The position numbers and the translations under genes were made by a program. From an uncultured Bacteroidota bacterium (GTDB taxonomy: Bacteria > Bacteroidota > Bacteroidia > Bacteroidales > WCHB1-69), in assembly GCA_902796805.1 (NCBI GenBank), contig CADBQG010000003.1, positions 1 to 64,000 of the forward strand: 64,000 nucleotides of DNA. Direction: 5' to 3'. The notes beneath the pieces are model-generated. The model ran no database searches, was not told the origin of the DNA, and saw only the letters and a program-made list of their open reading frames with translations. Within the stretch, counting starts at the first letter, position 1. Every line of letters begins with the position of its first letter. Of the stretch, positions 7,096 through 15,394 are shown piece after piece.

Positions 7096-8478
7096 CTAAA
7101 GCATCGGTGTGCACACGATGGAATCCCTTTCAAATGTGTCGGTGCAGTCATCATTGAGAGGAAGAATCAAGGCCGTGTCGTTTTCGGCAATTCCAGTGCC
7201 GAGGTTCAGGTCGCTCTTGAATTCCACCCTTGTAGAGGTTTCGCGGTAGCCGAATCTCGAATAAAAGTTGGTCAGCGATTTGTCTTCCGGTATGAGAAAA
7301 GCAAACCGGAAGTCCTCTTTTTTGCATCTTTCGAGGAATTGGTTCATCAGTTTGGTTGAGAAACCGCGGTTGCGGTATTCCGGATCGGTTGCTATGCCGT
7401 AAAGGTAGGCGGCCTTCCCGAAGTTGGTCTGGCACGGGATGACGAAGAGCATCGCGACAATCCTGCCGTCGGCACGTTCCAGGAACGAACAGTGGTTGAA
7501 GTAATATCGCGACAGGAACTGTTGCACGGTGTTGTCATCCTCCCCGAAGCATCTGTGCCACACGTTCATGATGTCGTGCATGTCGTCGTTGAGCAGAAGC
7601 GCGGTCGTCTTGTATTCCAGGTGTTCAGGTTCGTAGGAGAGCTTCGACTTTCTAAGTCCGGCGATGCCAAGGTCCTCCTCCCTGTTGATGAACTTGTATC
7701 TTTCAGAAATGTGCTGCGCGAAGAGGTAGTTAATCATCTGGTAGACACCGTCGTATTCAATGTTTGCTTTTTCAACGTGAGTGCAGAAGGTGTGTTCGTT
7801 GAGCTCGCTGCCGTAGGTGAATGCCACGATTTCATCGTCAACGAAGAGTGCGCCGCCATCAAGGCCGAGCTCCTCGAAATTGTCGAGGGCTTTCCTGATA
7901 GCCGTTGATTCGGCCTCGGCAGAACCATCGTCGTTGTGGTTCTTCGACCAGGTCTCCTCAAGGGCGAGGCACAGGTGCTTGTTGCTTTCTGTTATCGGCT
8001 CATAGCGGTACGGGTACAACGACTTGAACTTGTTCACATGGTTCCTCTTCTGTGCGTATTTGCGTCCTTTCAGTGTACTGAGATTTTCGGAAAGGTACAC
8101 GTAGTCGGCGAAGTCGCGGTTCTTGTCGAAGATGAAACATTTGCCGCATACATTTTCAATCATCTCGCATTCGCTGTCGCTCAGTCCCATGAGAGTGAGG
8201 GTCTGGTCGTGTTTTTGGGCGTCTTCGGCCAGCACAGGGAGTATCTCAGTGTAGTCGGGCGAGTCGTTTAAGGCCAGCGGGATGTAGGCAAGCCTTCTTT
8301 CTCCGTTGATGCAGGCGCGAATTACGAGCCAGCCGTTGAACTCCGCCCATTGGGTTCTGTAGTGGTGCTGCCAGCAGAAGAGGTTCGCGAAAGTCCTGTC
8401 GCAAGTCTGGGAGTTTTTCTTCAGATAAGGGTCTATTTCAGGCTTGTCGTTGATGGTTATAGGTTTGAATTCGAGCAT
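7096..8478 (-). CDS. DUF2156 (LPG-synthase C-terminal-like) fused to a GNAT acetyltransferase
   Basis: A 460-residue two-domain protein. Residues about 1-285 match DUF2156, the soluble aminoacyl/acyltransferase half of phosphatidylglycerol lysyltransferases, without the membrane flippase half. Landmarks are RTFANLFCWQHHYRTQW near residue 29 and GSELNEHTFCTHVEKANIEY near 228. Residues about 300-455 are a GNAT fold with the acetyl-CoA-binding GIATDPEYRNRGFSTKLM (about 379-396) and a C-terminal FYSRFGYRE. Two acyl-transfer folds in tandem suggest modification of an amino group or peptide; the substrate is unknown. A terminator separates it from gldJ, so it is probably transcribed on its own. Confidence 0.8.
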   Translation of the reverse strand: MLEFKPITINDKPEIDPYLKKNSQTCDRTFANLFCWQHHYRTQWAEFNGWLVIRACINGERRLAYIPLALNDSPDYTEILPVLAEDAQKHDQTLTLMGLSDSECEMIENVCGKCFIFDKNRDFADYVYLSENLSTLKGRKYAQKRNHVNKFKSLYPYRYEPITESNKHLCLALEETWSKNHNDDGSAEAESTAIRKALDNFEELGLDGGALFVDDEIVAFTYGSELNEHTFCTHVEKANIEYDGVYQMINYLFAQHISERYKFINREEDLGIAGLRKSKLSYEPEHLEYKTTALLLNDDMHDIMNVWHRCFGEDDNTVQQFLSRYYFNHCSFLERADGRIVAMLFVIPCQTNFGKAAYLYGIATDPEYRNRGFSTKLMNQFLERCKKEDFRFAFLIPEDKSLTNFYSRFGYRETSTRVEFKSDLNLGTGIAENDTALILPLNDDCTDTFERDSIVCTPML

Positions 8479-8486
8479 AATACAAG

Positions 8487-8517
8487 AAAAAAGCCCTTCG
8501 TGATAAGCGAAAGGCTT
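8487..8517 (-). terminator. Rho-independent terminator after gldJ
   Basis: On the minus strand AAGCCTTTCG pairs with CGAAGGGCTT (one G-T pair) around a 7-base loop, followed by TTTTTT. It ends the porP-gldJ transcript just before the DUF2156-GNAT start. Confidence 0.85.
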
Positions 8518-8540
8518 GTGATGTTTATGATTTGAAAAAT

Positions 8541-10037
8541 TTATTTGCGTTTTCCTTGAGACTGAGATCCAACTCGTGCCATTGCGCAGCGGAAACCGAT
8601 ATAGTCGGTAGCCTCGTCCTCGTCGAGGTAGCGGCGTGTGCCTGGTGATGACCAGTAGGGTATGTCTCTCCAGGAGCCGCCTTTGTACACGCGTGCGTGG
8701 TCGCTGACGAGCGAGAAGTCGTAGTCGCGCGCGGTCTTCGAGTACATTAGGTCAGTTGCCTCGGTGTTGGTGGTGGCGTTTTTCCAGTCGTCCATGTTCT
8801 TAAGCGACTGCCAGTCGCCGTCGAGGTAGTTTTTGTTGTCGGCGGCGCGGTAGTTGCGTCTTCTGTCGTTCTTGAAGTCGGAAACTGGAACCATGGGTAT
8901 CTTTCCTATGCTGTCGCGTTCGGCCACAGTACCGTCTTCAAGAAGTTTCTTTGTCTCGAAGTAGTTGCCTCGGAACGGGTTGAACTCGGTAACATCGTCG
9001 TGTGATGACTGGCGGTACACGTCCATGACCCATTCGGCCACATTACCGGCCATTTGGTAGAGGCCGTAGTCGTTGGGCCAGTCGGTTTTCACCTCCTTGG
9101 TCTTGAAGCCGGCATCGTTGAGGGAGCTGGCCACACCCATGAGGTCGCCGCGGCCACGGCGTATGTTGGTCATGAAGTCGCCGTAGTATTTCCTGTCCTC
9201 GGTGCGCAGTTGCTGGCCGTTCCATGGGTAAACCTTGCGTTCAAGCACGCGCTCGTTGAGGGTGTTGCCCACGGTGCTGTATGCGGCGTACTCCCATTCA
9301 GCCTCGGTGGGCAGCCTGTACTTCGGAAGAAGGATGCCGTCCTCCATCTTCACGTTGCGGTATTCGCCGCTGGAGATGTACCTGAGGCGCTTCTGTCCTT
9401 CGGCCTCGTATGACTCGTATGTGAGATAAGCGTCGGTGTTGAAGTAGCCTTCAGCTGAAGGAGTCTCTGCGAATTCTATGTAGCCGCGGTCCACGAGAAT
9501 CTGCTCGTTCACGCGGTCGGTGCGCCAGGCAGCGTAGTTGGTGGCCTGCAGCCAGTTCACGCCGACAACGGGATAGTACCTGTATGCCGGATGACGGAAG
9601 TAATTCTCAACGTCCGGTTCGTTGTATCCCAGACGGTCGCGCCACACGTTCTCATCGGGCAGTGCGTTGTCGTACACAACCTTCAGGTCCTGGGGAATGA
9701 ACACGCGCTCGAGCCAGTACAGGTACTCGAGGTAGTCGACATTGGCGATTTCGCATTCATCCATGTAGAAAGAAGCAACCGAGACACGGCGCGGCGTGTT
9801 GTTCCAGTCTTTCATCACGTCCTCTTCCATCTGGCCCATCACAAACAATCCGCCCTCTATGAACACGAGTCCGGGGCCTGTGGCCTGCTCTTCAAAAGGC
9901 GCAACTTCAAAGCCGCCGTTTTTGGAGTCGTTGTAGTTCCAACCCGTTGTTGCAGATTGCTGTTTCTTGCAGTTAGACATCATTAACATCAAAACTGCCA
10001 ATGTGAAAATACCAAAGATTCTTTTTGTTGTATTCAT
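8541..10037 (-). CDS. gldJ: Gliding motility/T9SS lipoprotein GldJ
   Basis: A 498-residue outer-membrane lipoprotein with a formylglycine-generating-enzyme-like (SUMF1) fold. Starting at 10037 gives a clean lipoprotein signal with the lipid Cys at residue 23 (MMSNCKKQ); an open extension upstream lacks one. GldJ and its relative GldK share the fold. The segments GPGLVFIEGGLFVMG, DVMKDWNNTPRRVSV and EYLYWLERVF match GldJ as I remember it better than GldK. Position next to porU and porV also fits, because gldJ is their neighbour in Flavobacterium. GldJ is known to stabilise GldK, part of the periplasmic T9SS ring. It follows a PorP-like gene by 26 bases in the same operon. Confidence 0.8.
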   Translation of the reverse strand: MNTTKRIFGIFTLAVLMLMMSNCKKQQSATTGWNYNDSKNGGFEVAPFEEQATGPGLVFIEGGLFVMGQMEEDVMKDWNNTPRRVSVASFYMDECEIANVDYLEYLYWLERVFIPQDLKVVYDNALPDENVWRDRLGYNEPDVENYFRHPAYRYYPVVGVNWLQATNYAAWRTDRVNEQILVDRGYIEFAETPSAEGYFNTDAYLTYESYEAEGQKRLRYISSGEYRNVKMEDGILLPKYRLPTEAEWEYAAYSTVGNTLNERVLERKVYPWNGQQLRTEDRKYYGDFMTNIRRGRGDLMGVASSLNDAGFKTKEVKTDWPNDYGLYQMAGNVAEWVMDVYRQSSHDDVTEFNPFRGNYFETKKLLEDGTVAERDSIGKIPMVPVSDFKNDRRRNYRAADNKNYLDGDWQSLKNMDDWKNATTNTEATDLMYSKTARDYDFSLVSDHARVYKGGSWRDIPYWSSPGTRRYLDEDEATDYIGFRCAMARVGSQSQGKRK

Positions 10038-10063
10038 TGTTATGTTGTTTTTCTGATTGTGAA

Positions 10064-11173
10064 CTAAAATGATGGGCATATAAGGTCTTTCACAGCCTTT
10101 CGCTTTTGAGGACAAGGCAGAAGAATCTGAACAGACACTTCGTGGCTGCCGCCAGTGGCGTTCTTCAGCTTGCTGATAGTTGCGTCATACGAGTACGCAA
10201 CCTTGAACATGTTGTATTCCAATCCGAACATGAATATCAAGGCGTCCATGTTGTGGAAGGTTTCAGGATTGTATATAGGTTCGCCATTTTGGTCCATGCC
10301 CGAATATACGTTGCCTTTGTATGTAAGGCCATGGCGAAGCCACATTCCGACAGTGAAGGGGTAGAAGTTGAGGTAGAAGCCCTCGCTGAAATAGTTGAAG
10401 TGCTGCTGGTGCTGGTAGATGAAGTTGGGGCTGATGGAGATGTCGCCGAAAGAGGTCTCTTTTCTGCTCTTGCGCTTCAGGTCGAAGTATCCGCCGATGT
10501 GGGCTGTCCACTTCACGGGACGTAACTCGTAGGGATTGTCTGTTTGCGCTCCCATAAAGCTGGAAGTTTGCACACTTTTGCCGTTAAATGAAACCATCGG
10601 CAGCATGTGGTGCACGGCAAGTCCGAAGTAGAGGTGCGGGGTGTAGCCCAAGAATCCGGCAGCCATGTCGAAAGAGTGTATGTTGAGGTACTCCTTTCCG
10701 GGATATTGCTCCTGGGTGTTGTACACAAACCCGTACTTAGGGTCGATCATGTCGCCGAATGTGAGTTTTTCCCAGTTGAGCCCTCTGTAGTCGTATGAGG
10801 CCTGCAGGGCGAAGCGCAAGTTGAAGTTCTGAGCGACTTTCAGCTTGAATGAGTACATTGCGCTCGCGCTGTAGGAGTTTATGATGCCGCCCTCGCCGGC
10901 CCTGTCGCCGAAAAGAAGTACGCCGACACCGCCGGAAATCTTATCGAAATGCTCGTCGTAAGAGGCAGTGTAGGTCATGAACGTGCCGGGAGCAGAGGGC
11001 CATTGATCACGGAAATGCAACGCGATGCGCGGGCAGATGTTTGTTCCGGCAAACGCAGGGTTCAGATACAGCGGATTTGCAAAGTACTGTGAAAACATCG
11101 CATCCTGAGCCTTCACAGACATGCCTGCGAACGTCGTCAAAATGGTCAATATGGCAATAATCGGTCTTTTCAT
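10064..11173 (-). CDS. PorP/SprF family type IX secretion outer membrane protein
   Basis: A 369-residue outer-membrane barrel with a signal peptide (about 1-22, ending VKAQ). The family hallmark MFSQYFANPLYLNPAFAG is at about 26-43. Beta-strand periodicity continues to about residue 340 with conserved GGVGVLLF and FGLAVHHM segments. PorP/SprF proteins work with the T9SS either as core parts or as partners for particular surface adhesins, so orthology to PorP itself is not certain. It is first in an operon with gldJ and divergent from porU. Confidence 0.85.
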   Translation of the reverse strand: MKRPIIAILTILTTFAGMSVKAQDAMFSQYFANPLYLNPAFAGTNICPRIALHFRDQWPSAPGTFMTYTASYDEHFDKISGGVGVLLFGDRAGEGGIINSYSASAMYSFKLKVAQNFNLRFALQASYDYRGLNWEKLTFGDMIDPKYGFVYNTQEQYPGKEYLNIHSFDMAAGFLGYTPHLYFGLAVHHMLPMVSFNGKSVQTSSFMGAQTDNPYELRPVKWTAHIGGYFDLKRKSRKETSFGDISISPNFIYQHQQHFNYFSEGFYLNFYPFTVGMWLRHGLTYKGNVYSGMDQNGEPIYNPETFHNMDALIFMFGLEYNMFKVAYSYDATISKLKNATGGSHEVSVQILLPCPQKRKAVKDLICPSF

Positions 11174-11195
11174 ACTACTTTTTCATATAAGCGGG

Positions 11196-11203
11196 CAAAG
11201 ATA
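11196..11203 (-). promoter_or_regulatory. Promoter -7 box (TATCTTTG) for porP-gldJ
   Basis: The plus strand reads CAAAGATA, an exact TATCTTTG on the minus strand, 22 bases before the PorP-like ATG. It lies back to back with the porU promoter box in the 148-base divergent gap. Confidence 0.6.
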
Positions 11204-11246
11204 CAAAAATATCTTCACCTTTAAACGTTCGTGATTTTAGTTTTGT

Positions 11247-11254
11247 TACATTTG
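11247..11254 (+). promoter_or_regulatory. Promoter -7 box (TACATTTG) for porU-porV
   Basis: TACATTTG fits TAnnTTTG, 67 bases before the porU ATG. This leader is longer than most in the window. Confidence 0.5.
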
Positions 11255-11321
11255 CACCGCAATAATTTTAACGGCGTTCCGTTTTGAAAATTGCGTTTCA
11301 GCTTAATTAAATTAACGTCAG

Positions 11322-14300
11322 ATGAAGTCTTTTTCTTGGGTAAATATTTTTCTAACAACTTATCTTTTTTTGTATATTGTTGAAAACCAGGCACAAACAA
11401 TAAACAAAACTTACAATATCAAGTGGACAGACCCTGTGTCTTTCACATTTTCCGACGGATTTTCGCTCTCTTGTCTCAATTTCGAGAATGCAGTCTATCG
11501 CCTCGACAGCCCGGCGTTGCCGTCGTTTTATGAAAAAGTGGATGTTGATAAAAATTTTTCCGGCTTCTCTGTGAGGGTGGTCTCGGAGGAATACGCTGAC
11601 GTGGACAAAAGTCTGTCGGCTTTGATACCCGATGACTATCATGAAAAGGACGTGGCAGTGAGCGTTACAGCAGTTTCGGAAAGAGGGCGCAACTACGCCG
11701 AGGTCTCCTTTATACCTATAGTCGAAGTCTCTAATGGAAAATACAAGATATTGACTTCAATAACGTTAGAGATAACAGGGAGGGAAGAGTCCAAGGTTCG
11801 TTCCTCAGGCGCGCGTGCAAGTCAGTCGGTGCTCGCCACCGGACTGTGGCACAGTTTCACGGTGTCTGAGACTGGCGTTTTCAGGGTCACCTACAACGAC
11901 CTTGTTGCGATGGGCATGAGCACACCCATAAGTTCCGGACAGCTGGCGGTGTTCGGAAACGGCGGCAAAATGCTCCCGGAGGCTAATTCCGCGCCCCGCG
12001 CCGACGATTTGACCGAGATTCCGATACAGGTCTTTGACGGCGGCGACGGCAGAATCGACAACAACGACTACTTCATATTCTACGGCCAGTCGCCGCACAC
12101 GGTCCTCTTCGACTCGGCGAGTGGTCAGTTCACGCATTATTACAACGTATATTCCAAAACCACGACCTACTTCGTTACCCAAACCACGGGCGTCGGCGCC
12201 AAAAAGCGTGTTCAGAGCGTGGACAACAGCGGGCTTCAGGAAAACGTGACCGTGAGCGACTTCACGTTCTTCGACTTTGTGGAGAGCGACCTTCACAACC
12301 TCTGCGAGTCGGGAAAGGACTGGTTTGGCGACCGTTTCGATGTCACTTTGAACAGGGAGTACAATGTCCGTATGCCGTCGCTGCCGACGGGTACGGGGCG
12401 TGTAACAGTGCGTGGAGCCTCGACAGCCCCGATGACGTCGCTTTTTACAATTTCAGTGAACCGGAGCCAGGCTGGCAGCGTGCCGCTCGCGGCCCCGGGC
12501 AGCAGTGCCATAGCCCGCATCTCCTCAGGCACCGTCCCGTTGAACGCCGCTTCCGAAAACCTGAAGATAGGAGTTGCGTATTCAAAGCCCACAACATCTT
12601 CTGCAGCGTACCTCGACTGGATTGAGGTGGAAGTCCCTTGCGTCACGGCGCTCTATTCAGGACAGACTTCTTTCAGGAACACTTCCACACAAGGTGCCGG
12701 CAACGTAACAAAGTTCATTGTGTCGAATGCCTCCTCGTCTGCATATCTGTGGGATGTTACCGTCGCTGCCGAGACGAGGCGGATACTTTTGCAGGCCGAC
12801 GGCGGGACGGTTTACTTCAAAGCGCCTACCGACAATTTGCGGGAGTTTGTCGTTTTCGACGGCACCAACTACAAGACCGTGACGCCCGGAACCACGGTGC
12901 CGAACCAGAACCTTCACGCTACGGGCGGTGTCGACATGGTAATAGTGGCTCATCCTGATTTTCTGTCGCAGGCCGACAGGCTCGCGAAGCACCGTGCCGA
13001 AAGCGACGGAATGACCGTTAAAGTGGTTACGCCGCAGCAGGTGTACAACGAGTTCTCGAGCGGTTCGCAGGACCCGATTGCCATACGCGACTATATGAAG
13101 ATGATATATGACAGAACAGACAAGGCTTTCCCAAAATACCTCCTTCTGTTCGGGCGACCGAGCTACGACTACCGCGGAATCGCGAGCGGAACATCCATAT
13201 TTGTCCCAAACTACCAATATTACTCCCCAAACGGTGTTATTTCGGAGTATTACCTCTATTCCAACGATGACAATTTGGGACTGTTGGACGACAGCGAAGG
13301 ACAGAACGCGGCGGGTTTGTACGACATATCGATAGGAAGGATCCCATGCGCAACGCAGTCGCAGGCAGCCACAGCCGTTGACAAGTGCATACGCTACACG
13401 GAAAAACGCGACCTTGTGCCGGAGAACTCCTCGCAAATCTCAAATCTGGGCGACTGGAGGAACATAATGGCCTTTGTTGCCGACGACGAGAACGCGAACG
13501 ACTTCGTGATAAACGCCGACAAATTCACCAGGATTGTGGAGGAACAGAACAAGAACATCAATTTTGACAAGATATACCTTGACGCCTACCAGCAGGTTTC
13601 AAACGCCGGCGGGCAGCGTTATCCAGCCGCTGTAAACGATATCAACAACCGCATGAACAGGGGGGCGCTGTTCTATACATACATAGGCCACAGCGGAAAG
13701 GACGGCTGGGCCCACGAGCGTGTACTCGAAAACTCCGACATAGGCAAGTGGACGAACAAGTACAACCAGACCGTGCTGTTGTCGCTTTCATGCACTTTCG
13801 CCTATTACGACAGGAGCGTGTTGTCGCCCGCCGACATGATATTCTTCAACGGCAACGGCGGTGCAGCGGCGGTGATTGCGGCGGGCCGCGAGGCTTGGTC
13901 TGCGCCGAACAACAGTTATGGCGAGCATCTGTTCTCCTCGTTCTTCGGTGGCGTGAACGGAAAAAATATGACCGTGGGCGACTTGAACAGGGTTGCAAAG
14001 AACAAATACGGCGGCAGCAGGACGAATCTTGCAATGTTCGTGCTTTTCGGCGACCCGTCGATGCCGCTGGCGGTTCCAGAGTTCACCGTGGTCACCGACT
14101 CTCTCAACCATTCGGTGCCCGACAGCAAAGACACGCTCAGGGCGTTGTCGAAGGTTCACGTGAGCGGGCATGTGGAAGGGCTGAACGGAAACATCCTGTC
14201 CGATTTCAACGGAAGCATATATCCGTCCGTGTATGACAAGGCCGTTGTGGCCAAAACACTTGCCAATGACCCTGAGAGCGAGCAGTTTGAGTTCAAGACA

Positions 14301-15155
14301 CAGAAGAGCGTGCTGTTCAAGGGCAACGCAACCGTGAAAAACGGACGTTTCAACTTCTCGTTCTATGTTCCCAAGGACATCGACTATACCTTTGGAAACG
14401 GCAAAATCAGTTATTACGCACACAACGGCCGGGACGACGCTTCGGGGGCATTCACCGACTTCATAATAGGAGGCACCGACACCTCCGGAATCAAGGACGA
14501 CGAAAAACCGAAGATAGACCTGTATCTCAACGACATGAACTTTGTGAACGGTGGAATTACAAACCCCGACCCCGTACTTATAGCCAAGATATCCGACAAC
14601 TTCGGCATCAACACCACTGGCAACGGAATTGGGCACGACCTGGTTGCAGTGCTCGACAACTCCACCAGTAGCAAGATAATACTCAATGATTACTACGAGG
14701 CTGAGAAAGACAGTTTCAATTGCGGCACTGTGAGGTACAACCTGCGGAATCTCGAGCCCGGCGAGCACACGCTGACTGTCCGTGCCTGGGACATAAACAA
14801 CAACAATGCAGAGCAGACATTGTCGTTCCGTGTGGCCAACGACAACAACTTCGAGTTGAGCCATGTACTCAATTATCCCAACCCGTTCACCACGCACACA
14901 GACTTTTTCTTCGAGCACAACCAGGGTGCCGGGGTATTCGACATAAAGGTGCAGATCTACACGATTTCCGGAAAGCTTGTTAAAACTATTTTCGACAGCC
15001 AGTATATGGAGGGAAGCCGCTGCAGTGCCATACCCTGGAACGGCATGGATGATTTCGGCGACAGGCTCGCGAAAGGAACGTACCTTTACAAACTGACAGT
15101 CAGGAATTCCGAGAACAAGACGGCGAGCGTCATCGAAAAATTGGTGATTCTGTGA
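11322..15155 (+). CDS. porU: Type IX secretion system sortase PorU
   Basis: PorU is the cell-surface gingipain-family (C25) peptidase that removes C-terminal domains from T9SS cargo and attaches the cargo to lipid-linked sugar. The 1277-residue protein has a signal peptide (about 1-25), a long beta-rich N-terminal region and the C25 domain in the middle. The catalytic pair is visible as His790 in YIGHSGKDGW and Cys824 in LLSLSCTFAYYD. From about residue 1179 it carries its own T9SS C-terminal domain, starting at VLNYPNPF and ending GTYLYKLTVRN...KLVIL. It is slightly longer than the P. gingivalis protein. porV follows after a gap holding a duplicated repeat. Confidence 0.95.
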   Translation: MKSFSWVNIFLTTYLFLYIVENQAQTINKTYNIKWTDPVSFTFSDGFSLSCLNFENAVYRLDSPALPSFYEKVDVDKNFSGFSVRVVSEEYADVDKSLSALIPDDYHEKDVAVSVTAVSERGRNYAEVSFIPIVEVSNGKYKILTSITLEITGREESKVRSSGARASQSVLATGLWHSFTVSETGVFRVTYNDLVAMGMSTPISSGQLAVFGNGGKMLPEANSAPRADDLTEIPIQVFDGGDGRIDNNDYFIFYGQSPHTVLFDSASGQFTHYYNVYSKTTTYFVTQTTGVGAKKRVQSVDNSGLQENVTVSDFTFFDFVESDLHNLCESGKDWFGDRFDVTLNREYNVRMPSLPTGTGRVTVRGASTAPMTSLFTISVNRSQAGSVPLAAPGSSAIARISSGTVPLNAASENLKIGVAYSKPTTSSAAYLDWIEVEVPCVTALYSGQTSFRNTSTQGAGNVTKFIVSNASSSAYLWDVTVAAETRRILLQADGGTVYFKAPTDNLREFVVFDGTNYKTVTPGTTVPNQNLHATGGVDMVIVAHPDFLSQADRLAKHRAESDGMTVKVVTPQQVYNEFSSGSQDPIAIRDYMKMIYDRTDKAFPKYLLLFGRPSYDYRGIASGTSIFVPNYQYYSPNGVISEYYLYSNDDNLGLLDDSEGQNAAGLYDISIGRIPCATQSQAATAVDKCIRYTEKRDLVPENSSQISNLGDWRNIMAFVADDENANDFVINADKFTRIVEEQNKNINFDKIYLDAYQQVSNAGGQRYPAAVNDINNRMNRGALFYTYIGHSGKDGWAHERVLENSDIGKWTNKYNQTVLLSLSCTFAYYDRSVLSPADMIFFNGNGGAAAVIAAGREAWSAPNNSYGEHLFSSFFGGVNGKNMTVGDLNRVAKNKYGGSRTNLAMFVLFGDPSMPLAVPEFTVVTDSLNHSVPDSKDTLRALSKVHVSGHVEGLNGNILSDFNGSIYPSVYDKAVVAKTLANDPESEQFEFKTQKSVLFKGNATVKNGRFNFSFYVPKDIDYTFGNGKISYYAHNGRDDASGAFTDFIIGGTDTSGIKDDEKPKIDLYLNDMNFVNGGITNPDPVLIAKISDNFGINTTGNGIGHDLVAVLDNSTSSKIILNDYYEAEKDSFNCGTVRYNLRNLEPGEHTLTVRAWDINNNNAEQTLSFRVANDNNFELSHVLNYPNPFTTHTDFFFEHNQGAGVFDIKVQIYTISGKLVKTIFDSQYMEGSRCSAIPWNGMDDFGDRLAKGTYLYKLTVRNSENKTASVIEKLVIL

Positions 15156-15224
15156 ATTGTAGCGGCGCGATTTATCGCGCCGACGGGTGATTCTGTGAAT
15201 TGTAGCGGCGCTATTCATCGCGCC
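15143..15224 (+). repeat. Two-copy palindromic (REP-like) direct repeat at the 3' end of porU
   Basis: Two 39-base copies lie 43 bases apart, at 15143-15181 and 15186-15224. Each starts GGTGATTCTGTGAATTGTAG and ends in a palindrome. Copy 1 has a perfect 8-bp stem (GGCGCGAT/ATCGCGCC) with a TT loop; copy 2 differs at two bases, one of which breaks a stem pair. The first 13 bases of copy 1 are the last codons and stop of porU, so the duplicated unit includes coding sequence. Confidence 0.85.
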
Positions 15225-15394
15225 AGCTGCAAATTTTTTATTACAATATATCGTTGATGGACAATATTTTACACACACATCATTTAGTTATGAAATATTT
15301 TTTGTCAAAAGATGTAATAAACGGCGGCAATAAACGTTAACGCTATGAATTTTTGTTTAAAACTCAACCGAAATAAATAACAAACAATCTCAAA

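Noticed and set aside
8541-10037. Calling the SUMF1-like lipoprotein GldK/PorK with missing gldLMN
   Set aside because: The sequence pattern (DVMKDWNNTP, EYLYWLERVF) and the neighbours porU and porV fit GldJ better, so absence of gldLMN here is expected.
13788-15278. 496-codon open frame on the minus strand inside porU
   Set aside because: It is antisense to the well-supported porU domain region and has no recognisable motif; GC-rich codon use in porU keeps the opposite strand open.
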